A DNA stretch of 64,000 nucleotides from DASUAS01 sp963819475 (GTDB taxonomy: Bacteria > Actinomycetota > Acidimicrobiia > IMCC26256 > DASPTH01): the NCBI GenBank assembly GCA_963819475.1, contig CAWFWE010000002.1, positions 1,116,001-1,180,000 of the forward strand, written 5' to 3'. The translations under genes and the position numbers were made by a program. Position 1 is the stretch's first letter; each line of letters begins with the position of its first letter. Of the stretch, positions 27,872-35,068 are shown piece after piece. Under the pieces are notes generated by a model. The model ran no database searches, was not told the origin of the DNA, and saw only the letters and a list, made by a program, of their open reading frames with translations.

Positions 27872-29027
27872 GCCGTCCTCCCCCACCGGGTCGCCGCCGG
27901 CCCGGTCGTCACTTCCTGCGCGAGCGATGCGACCGCGGCCCGGAACGGTCCGCGGCCCACGAGCTCACCGTCCCATGCCGCCACCTCCACCCGCGCGTCG
28001 GTCGGGAGCCAGGTGATCGACTGCGGGCAAATCGTCCGCACGATCTCGGCCCGGATCTCCTCACGGCGGTAGCGCGCCGCGGTGCGCGGTTGACAGCCAG
28101 GTGGATCGGTGTGGCGGGCACGCGGCGACGGACGACCGCGGCCCACTCGAGCGCGCGCACGACACCGACCGGACTCGCACCCGCGACACCGACGATGGCG
28201 GTCGCGGCGCCGAGCAGCACCGAGGCGACCGGGGACGCCTCGTCGGCGTCGACCACACACGCGTGGCCGTCGCGCACGGTGTCGACGACGCCGAGCACGT
28301 CGCCCGCCGTCACCTGAGTAGCGGCCACAGGGCTCGGGAACCCGGCCACGACGCCGAGCGAGGCCGCGGCACCGGGCGGGCACGCGATGGTGGCCGCAAG
28401 GTCGCCGAGCCCGTGCGCGCACGCGTCGATGGCGCTGCGGAGGTTCGGCTCGAGGTCGAGCCCGAGCCGTCCGGCGACCGACGGCGCGACCTCGTGGGCG
28501 TCGACCAGCACGACGGGCGCCCGGCGGGCGGCGAGCGCAGCCAGCGTCACCGCCACCTCGGTGACACCACTGCCGCGCGGGCCCGACACCACGACCAGCG
28601 GCCCCAGACGCCGGTCGCACGCGGCACCCGCGTCGGCAACGGTGTCGACGCCCGCACCGATGGTGTGCGGAGCCGAGATGTCGAGGTCGGCGAGCGCGTC
28701 GACGAACTCCGCCATCGGCGAATCCCCGGCGATCGTGGCGTCCACACCGAGGGCGAGGAGGTGATCCTTGCCCGCCGGTTCCTCCGGATCGAACACGCCG
28801 ACGACCCGACGACCACGGCCGTGGACCGCACGCACGAAGCCGAGCGTCAGCGCGGGCCAGCGGTCGCTCACGACCAGCGCGTCGTACTCTTCGTCGAGCG
28901 CGACGGCAGGTTCGACCACGACCTGGCGCACGCGTGCCCCGCCGTGATGCGCCAGGTGGCGGTGCAGCTCCTCGACCCACGGTTCGGGCGAGAACACCAG
29001 CGCGACGGTCGGCTCCACGACGGTCAC
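27868..29027 (-). CDS. tadZ: TadZ/CpaE-like MinD-family localisation ATPase, with a 1-nt frameshift near 28080
   Basis: An N-terminal receiver-like domain (VALVFSPEPWVEELH.. DALVVSDRW.. VVGVFDPEEP) is followed by a MinD/ParA-like domain with VVVSGPRGSGVTEVAVTLAAL, a deviant Walker A in which the usual GKT is GVT. Positioning of Tad machinery at one site is the known role of TadZ. From GTG 29027 the frame runs to HLAVNRAP at about 28085. The natural C-terminus (YRREEIRAEIVRTICPQSITWLPTD..) lies in another frame that ends at 27868 overlapping tadA. One base is missing in the stretch 28070-28086. Confidence 0.75.
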
Positions 29028-29776
29028 CGCGCCGTCGGGTCGAAGGCGTCAGCGGTGCCGACGCGATCCAACGACTGGGGCGCGGTGCCGGCCGCGGGAC
29101 GGGCACCCGTCGTGCGGGTGAGCGAGAGGTTCCCGTCGGCGATGGCGGCCGCGAGGAGCTGCGACTGCGCGGCCGAGACCGCCACCGTGACCGTGAACGG
29201 GCTCGCCGACTCGCCGATGCCGCCGCGACCGCGCGCGTCGACGGCGAGCACCGCGGCGTCGGCCACGATGATCGAGACCTGGTGCGTCCCTGCGAAGAGC
29301 ACGTCGACCCGGTCCCCGGCGGCGAGGCGGCCGCCGACCGCCCGCGCCGGGTCGATCGGGATGCTCATCGCCCGCAGGCCGTGACGGGCCGCTCGGGGTC
29401 GCAGCGTTCGCCGGACCACCAACTCGCCGGCGGCGATGGTCGACGCCGCCACCTTCCCCCGGACCGTGGCCGCGTCGTGGGCCCGCACCGCGGTGGCGAG
29501 GAGGGCGGAACCCATCGTCACCGCCTCCGACCGGAAGTCCGCCGGCGCCACCGTCTCGCCGGCGCGGATCTCGTGGGCGGCGACGAGCACCCGGGCGTTG
29601 CCGTCGTGCTCGCGCAGCGCGGCGAACGAGAGCACCACGCCCACCAACCCGGCGATGACCATGACGACGTGGCCGCGCGAGAGGCGGCCCCGAAGGGTTC
29701 GGCTCGGCCCCGCCTGCAGCGCGGTCGTCCGCCCGCCGTCCCGCACCGCCTCGACCCTCGTCGTCGCCGCTGCCAT
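29024..29776 (-). CDS. cpaB: Tad pilus protein CpaB/RcpC (SAF domain)
   Basis: The 250-residue protein has one N-terminal membrane helix (HVVMVIAGLVGVVLSFAAL) and an SAF domain (RVLVAAHEIRAGETVAPADFRSEAV) followed by the CpaB core (SIPIDPARAVGGRLAAGDRVDVLFAG). CpaB proteins lie in the periplasm/wall space and shape the Flp pore. Start ATG 29776 follows a purine-rich GGACGGGGACCGGGA stretch. First gene of the minus-strand Tad operon; its promoter region is shared with the HTH gene at 29965. Confidence 0.78.
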   Translation of the reverse strand: MAAATTRVEAVRDGGRTTALQAGPSRTLRGRLSRGHVVMVIAGLVGVVLSFAALREHDGNARVLVAAHEIRAGETVAPADFRSEAVTMGSALLATAVRAHDAATVRGKVAASTIAAGELVVRRTLRPRAARHGLRAMSIPIDPARAVGGRLAAGDRVDVLFAGTHQVSIIVADAAVLAVDARGRGGIGESASPFTVTVAVSAAQSQLLAAAIADGNLSLTRTTGARPAAGTAPQSLDRVGTADAFDPTAR

Positions 29777-29809
29777 CGATCCCGGTCCCCGTCCTGCCAC
29801 CCATGCCGC

Positions 29810-29827
29810 CCGATATGTCCGATATCC
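29810..29827. promoter_or_regulatory. 9-bp tandem direct repeat CCGATATGT / CCGATATCC between cpaB and the HTH gene
   Basis: Two adjacent 9-bp units share CCGATAT. They lie 34 bp upstream of the cpaB start codon and about 140 bp from the divergent HTH gene. Head-to-tail repeats of this spacing are what BldC-type winged-helix proteins bind in Streptomyces, so this is a candidate site for the neighbouring regulator. Confidence 0.35.
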
Positions 29828-29952
29828 GAACTTCTGAGGGAGTCTGCACCATTCGTGCGAATCGGTCAAGAGGGACGAGCAGGACACCTCCGCTGGCGGT
29901 GGCGCACCACGACAGGGTGCGAAGAATCGGCTCAAGCAGGCACAGGCGGCGA

Positions 29953-29958
29953 TAGGCT
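29953..29958 (+). promoter_or_regulatory. Candidate -10 box TAGGCT, leaderless HTH gene
   Basis: TAGGCT ends 6 nt before the ATG at 29965 with no ribosome binding site between them, so transcription would start at or next to the A of the ATG. Confidence 0.4.
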
Positions 29959-29964
29959 CCGGCG

Positions 29965-30228
29965 ATGCACGAGGGGGACCTCCGGTCGGGCGCCGACGAT
30001 TTCCCGCCCGTGCTCACGACCGCGATGGCCGCCGAGCTCCTCCAGGTGCACGTCGAGTACCTGCGCCGGATGGTGCGGGAGGGGCGGATCCCCTGCCACC
30101 GGTTCCCCGGCGGCCGGGAGATGCGCTTCCTGCGCGACGAGCTGCTCGAGTGGCTGGCGGCGCTCCCCGGCGGCGATCAGTCGTCGTCGTCCGGGCGCAC
30201 CCAACAGACCGACGCCATCGGCACGTAA
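29965..30228 (+). CDS. Excisionase/BldC-like helix-turn-helix protein
   Basis: The 87-residue protein is almost entirely one MerR-type winged helix: VLTTAMAAELLQVHVEYLRRMVREGRIPCHRFPGGREMRFLRDELLEWLAALPGG. The RIPCHRF..GREMRF wing is typical of excisionase-family (HTH_17) DNA binders, and BldC of Streptomyces shares this architecture. Divergent position next to the Tad operon suggests control of pilus genes. Its last 52 nt overlap, antisense, the 3' end of the gene at 30177-30698. Confidence 0.72.
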   Translation: MHEGDLRSGADDFPPVLTTAMAAELLQVHVEYLRRMVREGRIPCHRFPGGREMRFLRDELLEWLAALPGGDQSSSSGRTQQTDAIGT

Positions 30229-30698
30229 CCGCGCACGCCGTCAGGGTCGGTGACGCACACGTGATCGCGCCCGAGGCCGAGCGCACCGGTCACCTCGTCG
30301 CCGGCGTCGACACCGAGGCGCACCATCGTGCCCTCGAGCTGGCGAAGTCGGGCCACGAAGGTGCTCACGGTGTCGTCACCGCGCGCACCCCCACCCCGCG
30401 CCCGACCCACCACGCGGACCACGGCCGGCGTCGTGGCGTCGACGCGGACGTCGACACCACCGGCGGGCGTGGTGATGCGGGCGAGGTCGCGCCCCACCGC
30501 GGTGAGTACACCCGTGAACGTGCCGGACGCGAACCCGAAGGCCACCGTGTCGCCGCGGTGCATGCAATCGCGCAGCACGTCGACCAGCGTCCGGTCGTGC
30601 TCCCAGCGCGCCAAGGCCGCACGCGCCCAAGCCTCCTCGTCGGCCCGCCACGCGGCGCGGACCGAGTGGGCGGCGGCGAGCTCCGGCTCGTCGAACAT
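30177..30698 (-). CDS. Conserved hypothetical protein next to the Tad regulator
   Basis: 173 residues, no signal peptide or membrane segment. The N-terminal part is helical and charged (MFDEPELAAAHSVRAAWRADEEAWARAALARWEHDRTLVDVLRDCMHRGDTVAF). The middle is beta-rich (GTFTGVLTAVGRDLARITTPAGGVDVRV) and looks like an Sm/LSM-type small barrel, ending VPMASVCWVRPDDDD. I do not recognise a named family. The protein-like composition and even codon use support a real gene despite its 52-bp tail-to-tail overlap with the HTH gene. The shared location suggests a functional link with that regulator. Confidence 0.6.
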   Translation of the reverse strand: MFDEPELAAAHSVRAAWRADEEAWARAALARWEHDRTLVDVLRDCMHRGDTVAFGFASGTFTGVLTAVGRDLARITTPAGGVDVRVDATTPAVVRVVGRARGGGARGDDTVSTFVARLRQLEGTMVRLGVDAGDEVTGALGLGRDHVCVTDPDGVRGYVPMASVCWVRPDDDD

Positions 30699-30777
30699 GA
30701 TGAGGTATTTGAGCAGATTGTCGGCCTCGCTGCACGGTCGCGGGTCGGGGCGACGGAACCGGGGCGGAGGCCGTCGG

Positions 30778-30783
30778 TACCGT
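30778..30783 (+). promoter_or_regulatory. Candidate -10 box TACCGT before the cupredoxin gene
   Basis: TACCGT lies 7 nt upstream of ATG 30791 without a ribosome binding site. It overlaps the alternative GTG at 30782, which argues for ATG 30791 as the start. Confidence 0.35.
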
Positions 30784-30790
30784 GGGCCGG

Positions 30791-32296
30791 ATGCGTCCCC
30801 TCCGGCCGCGGCGTCCGCACGCGGCGCTGGTGATCGTCCTCGTGCTCGGCGCGGGGCTGGCGGTCGCCGCGTTCAGCGGGTCGACCCGCGCCACCGCGGG
30901 ATCGAACCCCGATGCGGGGTCGTCGCCGGGCGTGCAGCACCTCCACCTCGAGTACGGACCACTCGACATCCGCCCCGGGCAGAACCTGATCGACACGAAC
31001 AAGTACCGGATCCCGCAGCCGACCGAGGACGGCTGGATCGTCGGTTTCCGGCCGAACCTGCGCCTCGGGAACGGCACGGTGCCACCCGTCGACGTGCTCC
31101 ACCTGCATCACGGCGTGTGGGCCAACGCGCGGCGGCGCGACGCGACCGCGCCGCTGTTCCCCGAGCGCTTCATCGGCGCCGGCGAGGAGAAGACCGCGCT
31201 CGAGCTCCCGCCCGGCTACGGCTACCCGTACCGCACCTCGGACGCGTGGTACCTCAACTACATGGTCCACGACCTCACCCCGAAGCCATACACCGTGTAC
31301 CTCACCTACGACGTCGACTTCGTGCCCGCGACGTCACCAGGGGCCAGCGGCATGAAGGCAGTGCACCCGATCTGGCTCGACGTGCAGAACGGCAAGGTGT
31401 ACCCGGTGTTCGACGCGCTGAAGGGCTCGGGCACCGACGGGAAGTTCACCTATCCCGACGACGATCCGAACGCGCCGCGGAAGAACCAGTACACGGTGCC
31501 GACCGATGGCGTGTTGGTGAAGACCTTCGGTCACCTGCACCCCGGGGGTCTCTACGACACGTTCTCGGTGTCGCGCGGCGACCAGACCCGGACGGTGTTC
31601 ACGTCGAAGGCGCACTACTACGAGCCGGCGGGCGCGGTGTCGTGGGACGTGTCGATGACCGCGACGCCCGACGACTGGGCGGTAGCGGTGAAGGCGGGCG
31701 ACACGCTCAGCATCTCGACCACCTACGACACGTCCCGGGCGTCGTGGTACGAGTCGATGGGGCTGGGTGTCGTGTGGATGTACGACGGCCCCGGCGGGAC
31801 CGACCCGTTCACCGGGCCCATCGACCAGACCGGCGTGCTCACGCACGGTCACCTGCCCGAGAACGACAACCACGGCGGGGCGAAGACGAAGCTCGCCGAT
31901 CCGCGCCGGACCGGCGCCGGGCCGCTGACCAGCGCGATCCCGATCGGCAGCTTCGAGTACGGCGCCGGTGACCTCAGCGCCGCGGGCGGCAGGATCCCGA
32001 CCGTCAAGGAGGGGCAGTCGATCACGTTCGACAACCTCGACGCCGGCGACCAGCGGGTGTGGCACTCGATCACCGCGTGCAAGGCGCCGTGCACCGCGTC
32101 GACGGGCATCGCGTATCCCCTCGCCAATGCCGCGGTGCAGTTCGACTCCGGTGAGCTCGGCAGCGGCGGACCGCCCACCTCCGGCAGCACGACCTGGAGT
32201 ACGCCGGCCGACCTCGACCCGGGGACCTACACCTACTTCTGCCGCATTCACCCGTTCATGCGTGGCGCGTTCCGCGTGGTGCCTCCTTCGGGGTAA
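30791..32296 (+). CDS. Secreted two-part copper protein: PHM-like region plus C-terminal cupredoxin domain
   Basis: 501 residues from ATG 30791. After an Arg-rich N-terminus a hydrophobic segment (AALVIVLVLGAGLAVAAF) acts as signal or anchor. The central region has VDVLHLHHGVW, YLNYMVHDL, FGHLHPGG and SKAHYYEPAGAVSWD, spaced His motifs similar to copper type II monooxygenase-like folds. The last 100 residues are plastocyanin-like, with ligands in VWHSITAC and YTYFCRIHPFMRGAF (His, Cys, His, Met). A secreted redox or electron-transfer role is likely; substrate unknown. It ends 10 nt from the convergent cyclase gene. Confidence 0.7.
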   Translation: MRPLRPRRPHAALVIVLVLGAGLAVAAFSGSTRATAGSNPDAGSSPGVQHLHLEYGPLDIRPGQNLIDTNKYRIPQPTEDGWIVGFRPNLRLGNGTVPPVDVLHLHHGVWANARRRDATAPLFPERFIGAGEEKTALELPPGYGYPYRTSDAWYLNYMVHDLTPKPYTVYLTYDVDFVPATSPGASGMKAVHPIWLDVQNGKVYPVFDALKGSGTDGKFTYPDDDPNAPRKNQYTVPTDGVLVKTFGHLHPGGLYDTFSVSRGDQTRTVFTSKAHYYEPAGAVSWDVSMTATPDDWAVAVKAGDTLSISTTYDTSRASWYESMGLGVVWMYDGPGGTDPFTGPIDQTGVLTHGHLPENDNHGGAKTKLADPRRTGAGPLTSAIPIGSFEYGAGDLSAAGGRIPTVKEGQSITFDNLDAGDQRVWHSITACKAPCTASTGIAYPLANAAVQFDSGELGSGGPPTSGSTTWSTPADLDPGTYTYFCRIHPFMRGAFRVVPPSG

Positions 32297-32305
32297 GCGA
32301 ACGCG

Positions 32306-35032
32306 TCAGGCCGATGCGATGACGCGGTCGAGCTCCGCCAGCGCGACGGCCAGCGTTTCGTCGAAGCTCATCAACGCGCCACGCCGATGCAACTCGGTCA
32401 CCCGGTCCTCACCGAGCGCGTCAGTCATCCACTTGTCGGTGCGTTGCCGTTCCGTTTCCGACACCGAGCCCACCATCATGTCCCCTTCGAGCGCGCCCCG
32501 CAGCAGTCCTGCCACTTCGGCGTGACCGGCTTCGGCGAGGGCACGTGAGTAGCTCTCCAGCAGGATCATGGCCGCCCGGCGGTCACCCGCCTCCCGCACT
32601 CGGGCGAGGTACGGCCGGAACGCCTGTGCCCACTCCGGATCGTCGAGGGTGTCCTCGAGCCTCGCCAGCCGCAGGACCGCCGTCCCCCGCATGTTTCCCA
32701 CCCACGGACTGTCGGAGGCGGCGAGGCTCTCGCGCAGGAGTGCCCGCGCCCGGTCCGGATCCTCGTCAACGACGAGCACCGCCAACAGATTCGTGCTGAT
32801 CCCGATCAGCGTCGGGCTCCCGGAGGTGTGGGCAAAGCGCACCGCTTCCTCTGCATGGGCTCGCGCCTCGCGGACCCGACTCGAACCGACCAGCACTGCG
32901 ATCGCGGGGATGAGGGATCCACCGAGCTCGAAGTCGTCACCGCATGCCCGAGCCGCGGCGAGGCACTCCTCGGTGCGATCGGCGACGCCGGCCGGCGATC
33001 CGTCGGCGACGTGGATCATGAAGAGCGCGGCCCACGGGGTCGATGCGAACCGTCCTTCGGCACTCAACACCGCGACCGCCGCTTCGGCGTCGGCGAGCGC
33101 GTCGGGCATGCGGTCGTGATGCAGGTGGTCGAGCGCGCGCAGCGCCAGCAGCTCGGCCCGGGCGGGATGCGCTTCACCGCCGCGCATCGCCAGCACCGTC
33201 GCCGCCCACGGCGCCAGGGCGTACCCGAGCTGGGAGCTGAACAGGAAGAACCAATAGATCGGTGCGAGCATCGGCGCGGCGACATCGACCGCTCCCACGT
33301 CAACCGCCCAGGTGAGCGCGGCCCGTAGGTTATCGGTCTCGTCCTCGAAGCGTCGCGCCCAGCGGTGGTTGTCGAACCCTCGCAATCCCAGGGCCGCGTC
33401 GGCCACGAACGCCGCCATCCACTGCGCGTGTGCGCGCCGCACCTCGTCGGTCTCGCCGGCCTCGTCGAGTCGCTCGAGCGCGTATTGGCGGATGGTCTCC
33501 AACAACCGGTACCGCGTGCCGTCGTCGGAGTCGTCGGCCACGACCAGCGACTTGTCGACGAGCTGACCGAGGAGTTCGAGGACGTCGAGCGCGTCCAGCC
33601 CCCCGCCGGCGACCGACGTCGCCGCGCCGAGCGTGAACCCGCCCGCGAACACCGCCAGTCGGTTCAGGAGCCGGCGCTCACGATCGTCGAGGAGGTCGTA
33701 GGACCAGTCGACGGCCCGACGCAGGGTCTGGTGACGTTCGACCGTCGTCCGCAGTCCGCCGGTGAGCAGGCGGAAGCGCTCGTCGAGGAGGCTGGCAATC
33801 TCGGCAGGGCTCATCACCCGCACCCGCGCGGCCGCCAACTCGATGGCGAGTGGGATGCCGTCCAGCCGGCGGCAGATCTGCACGACGGGCGTGACGTTCT
33901 CCGGTACTACCTCGAAGCCGCTCCGGGTCGCCGCGGCGCGGTCGACGAACAGCCGTACCGCCTCCATGTCGGTGGCATCCGTCCCGGACGCGCCCTCGGC
34001 CGGGAGCTCGAGCGAACGCAGGACCATGATGCGCTCGCCGCTGACTCCGAGCCCCTCCCGGCTCGTGGCGAGCACGCAGACGCCCGGGCACGACCGGACC
34101 ATCACGTCGACCATCCGCGCCGCCGCATCGAGGAGGTGCTCACAGTTGTCGAGGACGACGAGGAGGTGGCGCCGCGCGCAGGTGGCGAGGATGCTCTCGG
34201 TCATCGTCTGACCCGCGCGTTGCTGCACACCGAGCGCGCCGGCGAGCACGGACGGGACAAGATCGGCGTTGCCGAGCGGCCCGAGTTCGCAGAGCCACAC
34301 CCCGTCGTGGAATCGCGGCAGCAACTCTGCACCCGTCTGGAGTGCCAGCCTCGTCTTGCCCACGCCGCCCACTCCGGTGATCGTGACGACCCGATTCGCC
34401 TCCAGCGCGTCGACCACGCCTGCGAGCTCGCGTGAGCGACCGACGAACGAGGTCACCTGGAGAGGAAGGTTGGTCGGGAACGACTCCAGCGAACGGAGCA
34501 CCGGGAACTCGTCGGCGAGCGCAGGGTGCGTCACCTGGAAGACGTGCTCGGCGCGCCCGAGATCCCGGAGCCGGTGCTCGCCGAGATCGACGAGGTCGTA
34601 GCCGTCGTCGCGAAGCAACTCGACGGTCGCCAACGACGCGACGATCTGGCCCCCGTGGGCGATCGCCATGAGACGGGCAGCCCGGTTCAGGACGCCCCCG
34701 TAGTAGTCGCCGTCACGCACCTCGGCGACACCGGTGTGCAGGCCCATCCGAACCCGCAACGGACCCGGCGCGCCCCAGTCCTCGGCGCCCAACGCCAGTT
34801 GCCCCGCGATCGCGGCGTCAACCGCGTGACCAGCCGTGGAGAACGCGGCATGGACGCCGTCGCCCGTCGTCTTCACGACGTAGCCCTCGTGCGCCTCGAC
34901 CGCCTGGTGCAGGACCGCGTCGTGGCGGGCCATCGCGTCGCGCATGGCCTCCGGATGCTCTTCCCACAAACGGGTCGAGCCCTCGAGGTCGGTAAAGAGG
35001 AAGGTCACGGTGCCCGCGGGCAGACCGGTCAC
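32306..35032 (-). CDS. Class III nucleotide cyclase - NB-ARC-type ATPase - TPR signalling protein
   Basis: 908 residues. Residues about 8-165 form a class III cyclase: FLFTDLEGSTRLWEE (first metal Asp), VVKTTGDGVHAAF (substrate Lys and second metal Asp), and VLNRAARL with the transition-state Asn and Arg, so the site looks complete for making cAMP or cGMP. Residues about 190-500 are a STAND-type ATPase with TFVGR.., Walker A GVGGVGKTRLA and Walker B LLVVLDNCEHLL. The C-terminal 350 residues are helical TPR-like repeats. No HTH is present, so it is a cyclase rather than a LuxR regulator. Such proteins are common multicopy sensors in actinobacteria; the signal sensed is unknown. Confidence 0.85.
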   Translation of the reverse strand: MTGLPAGTVTFLFTDLEGSTRLWEEHPEAMRDAMARHDAVLHQAVEAHEGYVVKTTGDGVHAAFSTAGHAVDAAIAGQLALGAEDWGAPGPLRVRMGLHTGVAEVRDGDYYGGVLNRAARLMAIAHGGQIVASLATVELLRDDGYDLVDLGEHRLRDLGRAEHVFQVTHPALADEFPVLRSLESFPTNLPLQVTSFVGRSRELAGVVDALEANRVVTITGVGGVGKTRLALQTGAELLPRFHDGVWLCELGPLGNADLVPSVLAGALGVQQRAGQTMTESILATCARRHLLVVLDNCEHLLDAAARMVDVMVRSCPGVCVLATSREGLGVSGERIMVLRSLELPAEGASGTDATDMEAVRLFVDRAAATRSGFEVVPENVTPVVQICRRLDGIPLAIELAAARVRVMSPAEIASLLDERFRLLTGGLRTTVERHQTLRRAVDWSYDLLDDRERRLLNRLAVFAGGFTLGAATSVAGGGLDALDVLELLGQLVDKSLVVADDSDDGTRYRLLETIRQYALERLDEAGETDEVRRAHAQWMAAFVADAALGLRGFDNHRWARRFEDETDNLRAALTWAVDVGAVDVAAPMLAPIYWFFLFSSQLGYALAPWAATVLAMRGGEAHPARAELLALRALDHLHHDRMPDALADAEAAVAVLSAEGRFASTPWAALFMIHVADGSPAGVADRTEECLAAARACGDDFELGGSLIPAIAVLVGSSRVREARAHAEEAVRFAHTSGSPTLIGISTNLLAVLVVDEDPDRARALLRESLAASDSPWVGNMRGTAVLRLARLEDTLDDPEWAQAFRPYLARVREAGDRRAAMILLESYSRALAEAGHAEVAGLLRGALEGDMMVGSVSETERQRTDKWMTDALGEDRVTELHRRGALMSFDETLAVALAELDRVIASA

Positions 35033-35068
35033 CGTGCGAAGGATACGTGTGATCGGCGTGCCGCGCGC

